From Sandaracinaceae bacterium (GTDB lineage Bacteria; Myxococcota_A; Polyangia; Polyangiales; Sandaracinaceae), in contig JACKEC010000014.1 of NCBI GenBank assembly GCA_020633195.1, forward strand, positions 806,001 to 870,000: a DNA stretch of 64,000 nt. Direction: 5' to 3'. The notes beneath the pieces are model-generated. The model did not search any database. It was given only the letters and a program-made list of their open reading frames with translations, and was not told the DNA's origin. A program made the position numbers and the translations under genes. Below, in pieces: positions 22,648 through 30,984 of the stretch; positions within the stretch are counted from its first letter, which is position 1, and each line of letters opens with the position of its first letter.

Positions 22648-23315
22648 GTGCCCGTCCTCGGCTGCGGCGCCGGCGCGCCCGGAGGCGTCGCGGCGGCCTG
22701 AGGTTCTGCCTCGTCGGGGCGGCGGAACGTGGTCGCGAGCACCTCGACCGAGATGATCACCTCGTCGACCTGCGACTGCGCCGCGCTGGGCGCGGGCTCC
22801 CCGAGGTTCAGGTTCTCCATGCTGATGAGCCGATCGAGCCGGCTCACGTTGTAGAAGAAGCGCGCGATCTGGTGGTAGCGCCCGCCGAGCTGCAGCCGGA
22901 CGGGAAGCCGGACGTAGTGGTCGGCCGACTCCTCGGGCCGCGGCTCGACGAGCCGGATCTCGAGGCCGCTCAGCTCGGCGAGGCGGTTGAGGTCCTGCAG
23001 GAACGAAGCGGTCTCCGCCTCGGCGGGGAGCGCCCGGAGGTTCGCGCGGTCGAGGCCCTCGCGCTGCGCGAGCTCCTCGCGCAGCGAGACGTACTCGGCG
23101 TTCTGCGCCCTCGCCCGACTCATCCGCGTCTGCAGCGTCGCGTGCTGCTGCTGCGCGGTGGTGATGTCGTCCGTCATGCTCATGTGGAGCGCGAAGTAGT
23201 AGACGGCGCCGATCACGGCGACGATGCCGATCCCGATCGCGGCCTTGCCCGCGACGGGCAGCCTCGAGAACGCCTCACTACCACCGCTGGTCTGCTTTTT
23301 TGCCGGCTTCGCCAT
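22644..23315 (-). CDS. pilO: Type IV pilus inner-membrane platform protein PilO
   Basis: 223 residues. A short cytoplasmic N-terminus is followed by one membrane helix (AAIGIGIVAVIGAVYYFAL, about 26-44), a periplasmic coiled coil (TAQQQHATLQTRMSRARAQN) and a ferredoxin-like domain (SGLEIRLVEP, LPVRLQLGGRYHQIARFFYN). It pairs with PilN in the periplasmic alignment complex. Starts and stops overlap with pilN and pilP in ATGA fashion. Confidence 0.95.
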   Translation of the reverse strand: MAKPAKKQTSGGSEAFSRLPVAGKAAIGIGIVAVIGAVYYFALHMSMTDDITTAQQQHATLQTRMSRARAQNAEYVSLREELAQREGLDRANLRALPAEAETASFLQDLNRLAELSGLEIRLVEPRPEESADHYVRLPVRLQLGGRYHQIARFFYNVSRLDRLISMENLNLGEPAPSAAQSQVDEVIISVEVLATTFRRPDEAEPQAAATPPGAPAPQPRTGT

Positions 23316-23959
23316 CAGTAGATCACTTCCGCGGTGAGCTCGAAGTCGATGAAGACGAGGTGGGTCGCGTTGTCCTCGACGCCCTGCGTGCGGACCAGCT
23401 CGATGTTGGTGAAGCGCTCACTCAGCGTGAGGCGACGGAGGAACTCGGCGATGTCCTCGTTCGTCCGACCGGAGCCGGTGATCGTGCACTGGCGCTCCTC
23501 CTCGACGACCGTGCTGAGCCACAGGCGACGCGGATCCCAGGTCGGGTTGAACGCCGCGAGCGGGTTCTGGCGCCGGATCTCCTCGAGGCGCTGCGGGTCG
23601 ACGGTCGGGCCGCCGCCGGCGCTGAGGATCCGCGACATCTCCATGAGCACCGCGGTCGGACCGTAGCGCGCGCGCTGCAGGTCGCTGACCACCGTCTCGA
23701 GCTGTCGGCTCTGCTCGAGGTCGGCGCGGACCTGATCGATGTTGGCCGACTGCCGCTCGAGCTCGGTGATCTCGTTCGTCAGCGCCTGGTTCGCGGCGAG
23801 CTGCTCGTTGAGCTCCCGCTTCTTGCCCAGGTAGACGAGCACCAGCACCACCACGAGCAACGCCGCGGCGACGAGGTAGCCGATGACCCAGCCCTGGGCG
23901 CTCCCGGTCGGCGTGCCGGGCTGCTTGCGAGCTCCAGGAAGTAGGTTGATGCGAATCAC
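23315..23959 (-). CDS. pilN: Type IV pilus inner-membrane platform protein PilN
   Basis: 214 residues from GTG 23959, overlapping the pilM stop by 4 bp. The start is fixed by the conserved cytoplasmic motif IRINLLPG, which binds PilM. A membrane helix (VIGYLVAAALLVVVLVLVYLG, about 23-43), a coiled coil and a periplasmic ferredoxin-like fold follow. Starting further upstream would bury the INLLPG motif internally. Confidence 0.95.
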   Translation of the reverse strand: MIRINLLPGARKQPGTPTGSAQGWVIGYLVAAALLVVVLVLVYLGKKRELNEQLAANQALTNEITELERQSANIDQVRADLEQSRQLETVVSDLQRARYGPTAVLMEMSRILSAGGGPTVDPQRLEEIRRQNPLAAFNPTWDPRRLWLSTVVEEERQCTITGSGRTNEDIAEFLRRLTLSERFTNIELVRTQGVEDNATHLVFIDFELTAEVIY

Positions 23960-25008
23960 GTGCGCTTCTCCCTTTCCTTGCGGAGCGCGAGCCCGAACGC
24001 GACGGCGGCCTGCGCCGAGCGCGCCTGCAGGAGCGCGGGATCGACCTTCTTGCCGTCGGGCTGCGCGACGCGCAGCGGGTCGAGCTGCTCGACCGGGACG
24101 CGGCAGCGACGCTCGATCGCGTCGAGCAGCGCGCGGATGTTCGCGGTGCCGCCGGACACGAGCACGCGGCTCACCTCCACCCCGCCGCTCGTGGCGAGGT
24201 AGAAGTCGAGCGAGCGCTGGATCTCGCCCGCGAGCTGATCGACGACCTGCGAGATCACCTCGGGCACCTCGCGGGGGACCAGGCCGCGCCCGTCGCCGCC
24301 GCACTTGTAGGCCTCGGCCTCTTCGGCGCTGATGCCCAGGGCGCGCTGGATCTCCTCGGTGATCTGGTTGCCCCCGTTGGCGATGTCGCGCGTGAACGAC
24401 GTCGTGCCCTCGGCGAGGATGTTGAGCGTGGTGAGCGAGGCGCCCACGTGGATGAGCACCACCGTCTGGTCGGGGGGCGGCGCGCCGTAGCCCGCTTCGA
24501 ACGCGTTCTGCACCGTGAACGCGTCGAGGTCGACCACCCGAGGCCGGAGCCGAGCCTCGACCGCCAGGTTCGTGAGGTCGTTGATCTCCTCCTTCTTGGC
24601 GGCCACGAGGAGGACGTCCATCTGCCCCTGCTCGGTGCGATGGCTCAACACGTTCCAGTCGATCTCGACCTCGGCCAGATCGAACGGGATGTGCTGCTCG
24701 GCCTCCCAGTTGATCTGCTCCTCGAGCTCAGCGGCGGTCATCTGCGGCATCGTGATCTTCTTGATGATCACGGAGTGCCCGCTCACCCGCAGCGCGACGT
24801 CGCGGCGCTTCTGCTTGTGGAAGAGCTTCTGCAGCCCCTCCACGATGGCGCCCGAGTTCATGACGTGGCCGTCGACGATGGTCTCGCCCGGCAGCGGGTG
24901 GTAGCCGAAGGACACCAGAGACCGCCGGCCCCGCTTCTCGTTGATCTCTGCGACCTTGATCGAGCTCGACCCGATGTCGACGCCGACCAGATTCTTACCT
25001 TCGGACAT
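23956..25008 (-). CDS. pilM: Type IV pilus actin-like ATPase PilM
   Basis: 350 residues from ATG 25008. It shows the actin-like fold: GVDIGSSSIKVAEI phosphate-1 motif, LIHVGASLTTLNIL phosphate-2 motif, and RVLVSGGTANIRALLDAI adenosine motif. It is cytoplasmic, binding the PilN N-terminus and the extension/retraction motors. It heads the pilMNOPQ operon, with an AGGAC ribosome site upstream. I could not identify a convincing promoter in the 130 bp before it. Confidence 0.96.
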   Translation of the reverse strand: MSEGKNLVGVDIGSSSIKVAEINEKRGRRSLVSFGYHPLPGETIVDGHVMNSGAIVEGLQKLFHKQKRRDVALRVSGHSVIIKKITMPQMTAAELEEQINWEAEQHIPFDLAEVEIDWNVLSHRTEQGQMDVLLVAAKKEEINDLTNLAVEARLRPRVVDLDAFTVQNAFEAGYGAPPPDQTVVLIHVGASLTTLNILAEGTTSFTRDIANGGNQITEEIQRALGISAEEAEAYKCGGDGRGLVPREVPEVISQVVDQLAGEIQRSLDFYLATSGGVEVSRVLVSGGTANIRALLDAIERRCRVPVEQLDPLRVAQPDGKKVDPALLQARSAQAAVAFGLALRKEREKRT

Positions 25009-25138
25009 CTGTCCTACCCGTCCACCACGTCAGAATGACATGGCGTTCGAAGGGTCGCTCGATCCGGGGGGCGGACGCGAGTTTTCGACATGCGTACCCG
25101 ATTCCCGCCGGAGCGGGTCGTCGGGTGGCGCTACGCCG

Positions 25139-25477
25139 CTACAGCTCTTCGCCGAACACGCGCACGCGATCCGCGAGGCTCAGGCCGAGCGCGCCGAGGA
25201 TCTTGCGCTTGGTGTCCATGCGACAGCCGTAGCCCTTCTCGACGCGATCGATGGTGAGCACGGAGACGCTGGCGCGGCGCGCGAGCTCGGCCTTCGACAT
25301 CATCCGCTCGATCCGCATCTGGCGGACGTTGTTCGGATGAGCGCCCGGGCCCGTCTTCGGGGTCGGCTTGGCGCGAGGCGCCTCGCTGGCGGCGCGGGCC
25401 GCCCGCTCCGATGAAGCCGGCGCCACGGGTTTCGACGCAGGGGCCGCCGGAGGGACCGTTTGTTCGTCGTGCTCCAT
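25139..25477 (-). CDS. XRE-family helix-turn-helix regulator
   Basis: 112 residues from ATG 25477. The first 50 residues are a disordered Ala/Pro/Lys tail; the C-terminal 60 residues (VRQMRIERMMSKAELARRASVSVLTIDRVEKG, then TKRKILGALGLSLADR) are a canonical XRE/Cro-C1 HTH at the extreme C-terminus. A GTG at 25492 is possible but would lie upstream of the transcription start predicted from the promoter at 25495-25523. It lies between pilM and a LysM/DUF882 gene, and an AT-rich palindrome sits directly upstream, so autoregulation is likely. Confidence 0.8.
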   Translation of the reverse strand: MEHDEQTVPPAAPASKPVAPASSERAARAASEAPRAKPTPKTGPGAHPNNVRQMRIERMMSKAELARRASVSVLTIDRVEKGYGCRMDTKRKILGALGLSLADRVRVFGEEL

Positions 25478-25494
25478 GACGTAGGCGTGCACGT

Positions 25495-25523
25495 CTTATG
25501 GACAGCTTTCGGCTAATCGTCAA
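25495..25523 (-). promoter_or_regulatory. Sigma-70-type promoter of the XRE regulator gene
   Basis: On the minus strand TTGACG (25523-25518) and CATAAG (25500-25495) are separated by exactly 17 bp. The predicted transcription start is near 25488, about ten bases before the ATG at 25477. The AT-rich palindrome begins 8 bp upstream of the -35. Confidence 0.55.
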
Positions 25524-25530
25524 GAAATCG

Positions 25531-25567
25531 TAGGTAAATTGCGCATAAATTATGCGTAAATTACCTA
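25531..25567. promoter_or_regulatory. AT-rich palindromic operator with helically phased TAAATT repeats
   Basis: Arms 25531-25548 (TAGGTAAATTGCGCATAA) and 25550-25567 match as inverted repeats at 16 of 18 positions around A25549. TAAATT also occurs as a direct repeat at 25535, 25546 and 25557, an exact 11-bp period, about one helical turn. The block is strongly AT-rich in a very GC-rich genome. It overlaps the forward TATAAT box and abuts the reverse -35, the position expected for an operator of the adjacent XRE regulator. Confidence 0.75.
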
Positions 25568-25571
25568 TAAT
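25566..25571 (+). promoter_or_regulatory. Consensus -10 box (TATAAT) for the LysM/DUF882 gene
   Basis: A perfect TATAAT faces the gene starting at 25658; its first two bases are the end of the palindrome's right arm, so a bound regulator would block it. No good -35 is seen at 16-18 bp (TTGCGC lies 21 bp upstream), suggesting weak or regulated activity. Confidence 0.55.
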
Positions 25572-25587
25572 TCGCCGAGGAATCTCA

Positions 25588-25616
25588 GGGGGCCGGCGAT
25601 CTCCCCCGTCGCCGGC
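25588..25616 (+). promoter_or_regulatory. Leader hairpin with two mutually exclusive stems
   Basis: GCCGGCGA (25592-25599) pairs perfectly with TCGCCGGC (25609-25616). Alternatively GGGGG (25588-25592) can pair with CCCCC (25603-25607); the two stems share base 25592 and the second closes inside the first, so only one can form fully. The site lies in the predicted 5' leader of the LysM gene. A regulatory role is inference. Confidence 0.4.
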
Positions 25617-25657
25617 TTGCGTGGGCGGACCAGACGGCGTAGCCCTCTTCGCTCGCG

Positions 25658-26644
25658 ATGTTCGAGCGCTCGCGACGGCTTTGGCTCCTCCTCACGCTGC
25701 TCGCCGTGCCTGCCGCGGCCGAGGCCCAGCGAGAGCATACGGTCCGTCCCGGCCAGAGCCTCGCGCGGATCGCCTCGCGGTACGAGGTGAGCGTCGACAA
25801 CCTGGCCGCAGCCAACCAGCTGCGCCGCAACGCGCAGCTCCGCCCGGGGCAGACGCTGCGCATCCCCGAGCGAGGCGTCCACTACGTCGGACGCGGCGAG
25901 ACCCTCGCCGCGATCGCCCGGCAGCACGAGTGCTCCGTCGCCGCGCTCCGCAGCGCGAATCGGCTGCGGAGCGACTCGCTGCGTCTCGGCCAGCGCCTGC
26001 TCTTGCCCGGGTTCGACAGCGTGCCGGAGCGGCAGGAGGCCGCGCGCCAGTGGGGCCGTCCGCGCTCGCCGGGCGTCGCCAGCCTGTACCGGCGCACCAT
26101 CGATCGCCGCCTGCGCGTCCGCCTCGTCGACAGCCGCGGCCGCGCTCGGACCACCGCGCGCCGTCGCCTCCAGGAGCTGATGCGCGCGAACCCCCGAGAC
26201 CACGCGCGCCTCGGTCCCCTCCCCCCGCCGCGCCTCATCGAGATGCTCGCGCGGGTCTCGGATCACTTCGGCGGCCGCGAGATCACCATCGTCAGCGGCT
26301 ACCGCGGCGCCGGGCGCTACACCCGCGCCTCGAGCCAGCACACCAGCGGCAACGCCCTCGACATCCGCATCCGTGGCGTGCCGCACACCGAGCTCCGCGA
26401 CTACCTCCGCGAGACGTTCCAGAACGTCGGCGTCGGCTTCTACCCGCGCAGCCACTTCGTCCACATCGACGTCCGCTCGCGCAGCAGCTACTGGGTCGAC
26501 TGGTCGGGGCCGGGTGAGGCCCCCGAGTACCAGCGCGCCGGCGAGGCCCCGCCCGCCGACGCGACCCCGGCCGAGACGGCACGCACCCAGATGCCTGGCC
26601 CAGCGGACGAGGACGAGGGCGAGCTCGCACCCGAAGACGAGTGA
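25658..26644 (+). CDS. Secreted LysM-DUF882 peptidoglycan peptidase-like protein
   Basis: 328 residues. A signal peptide (LWLLLTLLAVPAAAEAQ) precedes two LysM domains (about 26-70, HTVRPGQSLARIASRYEVS; 74-118, HYVGRGETLAAIARQHECS). After an Arg-rich linker, about 205-285 is a DUF882/YcbK-type peptidase M15-like domain with SGYRG, SQHTSGNALDIRI and HFVHIDV, which supply His-Asp-His zinc ligands. The last 40 residues are acidic and disordered. It is expected to bind and cleave or sense cell-wall peptidoglycan in the periplasm. It is divergent from the XRE gene across the AT-rich operator. Confidence 0.88.
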   Translation: MFERSRRLWLLLTLLAVPAAAEAQREHTVRPGQSLARIASRYEVSVDNLAAANQLRRNAQLRPGQTLRIPERGVHYVGRGETLAAIARQHECSVAALRSANRLRSDSLRLGQRLLLPGFDSVPERQEAARQWGRPRSPGVASLYRRTIDRRLRVRLVDSRGRARTTARRRLQELMRANPRDHARLGPLPPPRLIEMLARVSDHFGGREITIVSGYRGAGRYTRASSQHTSGNALDIRIRGVPHTELRDYLRETFQNVGVGFYPRSHFVHIDVRSRSSYWVDWSGPGEAPEYQRAGEAPPADATPAETARTQMPGPADEDEGELAPEDE

Positions 26645-26662
26645 GGCACGCTGTGCCACACT

Positions 26663-26705
26663 GCTGACACATGCCGTCTTGTGCTAGCCTGAGCCGTGTG
26701 TCAGC
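26663..26705. promoter_or_regulatory. 9-bp inverted repeat flanking a possible -10
   Basis: GCTGACACA (26663-26671) and TGTGTCAGC (26697-26705) are perfect reverse complements separated by 25 bp. Between them TAGCCT (26685-26690), preceded by TG, could be an extended -10. The right arm ends immediately before the first possible start of the sigma-54 activator, so a dimeric regulator or an RNA stem could control it. Confidence 0.45.
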
Positions 26706-26714
26706 TTGGTTCGC

Positions 26715-29261
26715 GTGTCGGACTCACTTGGCTTCGAAGATCCCTGGCGTCGGGGTGCCCTCGACGACGCGCTCGCGGCGCTGAGCAGCGCCGAGCCCCG
26801 CACCGCGGCCACGTGCCGCGAGCTCGCGCGGGTCCGGATGGCTCAAGAGTCGCCGCAAGGTGCCCTGGAGCTGCTCGAGGAGGCGCTGCGCCACGCGGGC
26901 GACCACGACGACACCGCGGAGGCCGCGCGCGTGCGCGCCCGGCGCGCCGAGGTCCAGCAGTGGCTGGGCCAGAGCGGCGCGGCCATGGACGAGGCGCGCG
27001 CCGTCCTCGACGATCGCGGGGCGCCCCCCGACGCCCGCGCCGTCGCGTGTCGCACCCTCGGCCGCGTCGCGGCGTCGGCGCGCGACACCGACGGAGCCCT
27101 CCAGCGCTACGACGAGGCGGTCGGCTGGCTGCGCGACGTCGAGCCGTCCTCCGAGACCATGGCGGTCACCTACCTCGACGCCGCCGAGACGCTCCTCGAC
27201 CGCGACGGTCCCGTGGACAGCTCGGCCGCGGCCGCCCGGCTCGCCGACGCGCGCGACCACATCGACGCCAGCGGACAGGAGCGGCTCCGGCCGCGACTGG
27301 GGCTGTTGCTCGGCCGGGCGCGCGGCGCGACGGGCGACCCCGACGGCGCCATCAGCGAGCTGCAGCGCTGGATCGACGGCGCGCGCGATCCGGGGCGCGA
27401 CATCGGCTGGCAGCTCCACGCCGCGGTGGCTCGCCTCCACGAGCAGCGCGGCGCCGAGTTCCTCGCTCGCAAGAGCTGGGAGCGCTCGGTCGAGGTGCTC
27501 GAGTCGCTCGCGACCGCCCTCGCCCGAGAGCACCGCGAGGGCTTCTGGGAGGACGCTCGGCGCCGCCACGTGCGGCGGCGCGCGTCGGGTGAGACCGAGC
27601 GCCCGGTGGTCCCTCCGGCCGGCGTCGACCCGTTCGCCGACGGCCGCCTCGCGCGGCTCCTCGAGGTGCTCAAGCGCCTCGCGTCGGAGACCGACCTCGA
27701 CCGCCTGCTCGAGCGCATCACCGACTGCGCGATCGAGCTGTCGGGCGCGGAGCGCGGGTTCGTCCTGCTGACCGGCGAGGACGGCAACCTCCTGCCTCAC
27801 ACGGTGCGAGACGCCGCGAACCCCGAGGACCCGCACGTCGCGTTCAGTCGCTCGATCGCCGAGGCGGTGCTGATCGACGGCGAGGCGATCCTCACCGTCG
27901 ACGCGCGCAACGATCACCGGCTCAGCGAGTACGTGTCCGTCCACAAGCTGATGCTCAAGTCGGTCGCCTGTCTCCCGATCCGCGGGCGCTCGGGGACCGT
28001 CGGCGTGCTCTACCTCGAGCACCGCATGCGGCGGGGCCGCTTCGGCGACACCGACCTCGACCTGCTGCTCGCCTTCGCCGATCAAGCGGCGATCGCGCTC
28101 GAGAACGCGCGGCTGCTCGGGAGCCTCGAGTCGCGGCGCACCGAGCTCGAGGACGCGAACGTGGAGCTCGCCGCGGCGAAGGCCGAGATCGAGCGGCTGC
28201 TCGACGCGAAGACCGCCGAGCTCGAGGAGGCGCGCACGGATCTGGTGCGCGCGCGCGACGCGCTCCGGAAGGCGCACGACCGGCACGGCATCGTCGGCCG
28301 CAGCGAGCGGATGCGGCGGGTCTTCGCGATCATCGATCGGGTCAGCGACGCGGCCGTGCCCGTGGTGATCCAGGGCGAGAGCGGGACCGGCAAGGAGCTG
28401 ATCGCGCGCGCCATCCACTTCAGCGGCGGCCGGTCGCGCGAGTCGTTCGTCGCGGTCAACTGCGCCGCGATCCCCGAGGCCCTCCTCGAGAGCGAGCTCT
28501 TCGGTCACGTCCGCGGCGCGTTCACCGGCGCCGACCGCGACCGGATGGGGGTGCTCGTGAAGGCGTCTGGCGGGACGCTCTTCCTCGACGAGGTCGGCGA
28601 CATGCCGCCCAAGATGCAGATCGACTTGCTCCGTGTACTGCAAGAGCGGCGCCTGAGCCCGGTGGGCAGCGACGAGGAGATCGAGGTCGACGTCCGCGTG
28701 ATCGCGGCGTCGAACAAGTCGCTCGCGCGGCTCGTCGAGCGCGGCGAGTTCCGCGAGGACCTCTACTACCGGCTCAACGTCGTCGAGCTGTGGCTCCCGC
28801 CTCTGCGCGAGCGAGCCGACGACATCCCGCTCCTCTGCGATCACTTCCTCGCCACGTTCGCCAAGCGCGACGACGTCCCCGCGAAGCGCATCTCGCGCGA
28901 GGCCGTCACGCGGCTCGTCGCGCACCCTCTGCCGGGCAACGTCCGCCAGCTCGAGCACCTCCTGCTGAACGCGTGGGTGATGGCGGAGGGTGACGTCATC
29001 GACGCCGACGACCTCGCGCTCGGCGACGACGGCGCCCCCCTCCCCGTGCCCCCTCGCCTCGAGCGCGCGCTGTCGCAGGCGGCGCCGAGCGCGGCCGGCG
29101 TCACACCGCCCGGCAGCATCGACGAGTTCAAGGACACGGAGAAGCTCCGCATCCTCGAGGCCCTCGAGGCGCACGCCTGGAACCGGGTCCGCGCCGCGAA
29201 GGAGCTCGGCATGGCGCGGCGCACCTTCTACCGGCGCCTCAAGGAGTACGGGATCCTGTGA
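26715..29261 (+). CDS. TPR-GAF sigma-54-dependent transcriptional activator
   Basis: 848 residues from GTG 26715 (an in-frame TTG at 26706 is the alternative). About 10-290 are TPR-like helices, 308-465 a GAF sensor (GFVLLTGEDGNLL, VGVLYLEHR), 468-522 a coiled coil, 525-760 the AAA+ domain with Walker A GESGTGKE, the sigma-54-contacting GAFTGA loop, Walker B TLFLDEVGD and arginine-finger region REDLYYRLNVVELWLPPLRER, then a Fis-type HTH (about 805-848; AKELGMARRTFYRRLKEYG). It should activate RNA polymerase-sigma-54; ligand and targets are unknown. It resembles the Nla-type activators of myxobacteria. Confidence 0.93.
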   Translation: MSDSLGFEDPWRRGALDDALAALSSAEPRTAATCRELARVRMAQESPQGALELLEEALRHAGDHDDTAEAARVRARRAEVQQWLGQSGAAMDEARAVLDDRGAPPDARAVACRTLGRVAASARDTDGALQRYDEAVGWLRDVEPSSETMAVTYLDAAETLLDRDGPVDSSAAAARLADARDHIDASGQERLRPRLGLLLGRARGATGDPDGAISELQRWIDGARDPGRDIGWQLHAAVARLHEQRGAEFLARKSWERSVEVLESLATALAREHREGFWEDARRRHVRRRASGETERPVVPPAGVDPFADGRLARLLEVLKRLASETDLDRLLERITDCAIELSGAERGFVLLTGEDGNLLPHTVRDAANPEDPHVAFSRSIAEAVLIDGEAILTVDARNDHRLSEYVSVHKLMLKSVACLPIRGRSGTVGVLYLEHRMRRGRFGDTDLDLLLAFADQAAIALENARLLGSLESRRTELEDANVELAAAKAEIERLLDAKTAELEEARTDLVRARDALRKAHDRHGIVGRSERMRRVFAIIDRVSDAAVPVVIQGESGTGKELIARAIHFSGGRSRESFVAVNCAAIPEALLESELFGHVRGAFTGADRDRMGVLVKASGGTLFLDEVGDMPPKMQIDLLRVLQERRLSPVGSDEEIEVDVRVIAASNKSLARLVERGEFREDLYYRLNVVELWLPPLRERADDIPLLCDHFLATFAKRDDVPAKRISREAVTRLVAHPLPGNVRQLEHLLLNAWVMAEGDVIDADDLALGDDGAPLPVPPRLERALSQAAPSAAGVTPPGSIDEFKDTEKLRILEALEAHAWNRVRAAKELGMARRTFYRRLKEYGIL

Positions 29262-29317
29262 CCTTTGCTGGCGCGCGTCGGCGCCATTCGAACGGGGCTG
29301 CTACAGTCGTGATCGCG

Positions 29318-29560
29318 ATGCGTCGCCTCTTCCCCTTCGCCGCCGCCGCCTTCGTGGCGCTCGTCGCGAGCGGCTGCCCGCGCAGCCCCGACGCGCCCGA
29401 GCCGGGCATGGGGACGCCGTGCGAGCAGCTCGACGACTGCAACCCCGGCGTCACGTGCGGCGCCCTGCGGCTCTGCGTCGCGGGCTTCTGCGAAGCCGAG
29501 GCGTCGCTGATCCGCCCCTGCCCCGGCGCCGGCGACCCGATCGTCGACCCAGGCCCCTAA
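29318..29560 (+). CDS. Small Cys-containing lipoprotein
   Basis: 80 residues from ATG 29318 (a GTG at 29309 would add three residues). The N-terminus MRRLFPFAAAAFVALVASGC is a lipoprotein signal with lipobox VASGC. The mature part has six cysteines in 40 residues (CEQLDDCNPGVTCG, RLCVAGFC), a compact disulfide pattern like the DKK/EB-type repeats in the metalloprotease at 30985. TACAGT at 29302-29307 may be its -10. It starts 56 bp after the activator and is convergent with the next kinase. Function unknown. Confidence 0.65.
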   Translation: MRRLFPFAAAAFVALVASGCPRSPDAPEPGMGTPCEQLDDCNPGVTCGALRLCVAGFCEAEASLIRPCPGAGDPIVDPGP

Positions 29561-29573
29561 CCCCTCCTGAGAA

Positions 29574-30929
29574 TCACTCGTCGTTCTCGCCGGCGAGGCG
29601 GCGCTCGAGCTCGGTGACGTAGTCGTCGCCCTTGGGGCGCGAGCTCTTGCGCGACGCCTCGTCGAGCAGCACCACCGGGCGCTCGGGGTCCTCGGCGAGG
29701 TCCTCGAGCACGAGGCCGGGCTCGTCGCCGGTCACGTCCACGATCTCGCCCGACGCGGGGTCCTGCTTGTCGAGCAGGGCGTCGAGCGCGGCGAGATCCT
29801 GTCGGCCCGTCGTGTCGGCGTCGTCGATGGGGCCCTCTTCGAACACGTCGGTCGGGACGCTCAAGAGCTGGAGGTCGTCGAGCAGGGCGCGCTCGTCGAT
29901 CTCGGGCAGCGAGTCGTCCTCGGGCCCCCAGATCGCGCGGGCTTCGGAGTCCGGCACCACCTCGAGGCGCGGCTCGGGGCGCTCGACGATCCCGAGCGCC
30001 TCCTCGCGGATCGGCTCCGCGGGCGCGACGCCGGTGAAGTAGCGCGCGATCGAGCGCGGGCCGATGAGCATCCCGTTCCGCATCGCGAGCTCCTCGAGGT
30101 ACATCGCGAGGTGGGCCGCGCTCGGGATGCGGGAGCTGCGATCGCGCTGCAGGGCCGCCCGCACGATCTCCTCGAGGTCGGTGGGGTAGCCGGGCACGCG
30201 GGTCGAAGGCGGCGGCGCGTCCTGCTCGACGACGGCGGTCATGATCTGCACGTCGCTGCCGCGGTAGAGGCGCGTGCCCGTCGTCAGCTCGTAGAGCACG
30301 ACCCCGAGCGCGAACACGTCGGCGCGCTTGTCGAGCGGCCGACCGCGCACCTGCTCGGGCGCCATGTACGCGAACGTGCCGCGCACCGCGCCGGCCTCGG
30401 TGTCCTTGCGGGCCGAGGTCGCCGCGACCCCGAAATCCATCAGCTTCACCACGCCGTCGCGGTTGAGCATGATGTTGTGAGGGGTGACGTCGCGGTGGAC
30501 GATCCGGAGGTCGCGCCCCGCTCGATCCTGTCGCTCGTGCGCGTGATGGAGCGCCTCGCACGCCTGGACGATGACGGCGATGGCGACGTTCATCGGCATG
30601 AGCTGCCCCGACTTCGCGCCGAGCCGCCACAGGTCCGCGACGGTGAGCCCCTCCACGTACTCCATCGCGATGAACCAGTGGGGAGCCTCGTACCCGACCT
30701 CGTAGACCTGGGGGATGTTCGGGTGCGCGAGCTGCGACAGCAGGCGGGCCTCGTCCATGAACATGCGGAGCTGACGCTCGTGCTCGGCGAGGTGCGGGAA
30801 CAGCCGCTTGATGACCACGTCGCGGAAGAAGCCCGACGACTCGGCCCACTGCCGGGCCAAGAAGATCTCCGCCATCCCCCCCGCCGCGATCTTGCGGATG
30901 AGTTCGTAGGTGCCGATCTGAGCAGTCAC
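29574..30929 (-). CDS. Hanks-type Ser/Thr protein kinase, soluble
   Basis: 451 residues from GTG 30929. The kinase domain (about 7-270) is complete: IAAGGMAEIFLA P-loop, VVIKRLFP lysine, VHRDVTPHNIML catalytic loop, MDFGVAA, and FAYMAPEQVRGR. The C-terminal 180 residues are acidic and disordered with repeated EE/ED clusters and no membrane helix, so the protein is probably cytoplasmic with a regulatory tail. TATCGT on the minus strand at 30946-30941 is a likely -10. It is divergent from the metalloprotease gene with only 55 bp between starts. Confidence 0.92.
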   Translation of the reverse strand: MTAQIGTYELIRKIAAGGMAEIFLARQWAESSGFFRDVVIKRLFPHLAEHERQLRMFMDEARLLSQLAHPNIPQVYEVGYEAPHWFIAMEYVEGLTVADLWRLGAKSGQLMPMNVAIAVIVQACEALHHAHERQDRAGRDLRIVHRDVTPHNIMLNRDGVVKLMDFGVAATSARKDTEAGAVRGTFAYMAPEQVRGRPLDKRADVFALGVVLYELTTGTRLYRGSDVQIMTAVVEQDAPPPSTRVPGYPTDLEEIVRAALQRDRSSRIPSAAHLAMYLEELAMRNGMLIGPRSIARYFTGVAPAEPIREEALGIVERPEPRLEVVPDSEARAIWGPEDDSLPEIDERALLDDLQLLSVPTDVFEEGPIDDADTTGRQDLAALDALLDKQDPASGEIVDVTGDEPGLVLEDLAEDPERPVVLLDEASRKSSRPKGDDYVTELERRLAGENDE

Positions 30930-30984
30930 GCGAGCGGCGAACGATAGCAGAGTGTCGCGACGCCGGGTGTATGCTGGTCCCAGC

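Noticed and set aside
25139..25492. GTG 25492 as the start of the XRE regulator
   Set aside because: It lies upstream of the transcription start predicted from the -10 at 25495-25500. ATG 25477 is downstream and in frame.
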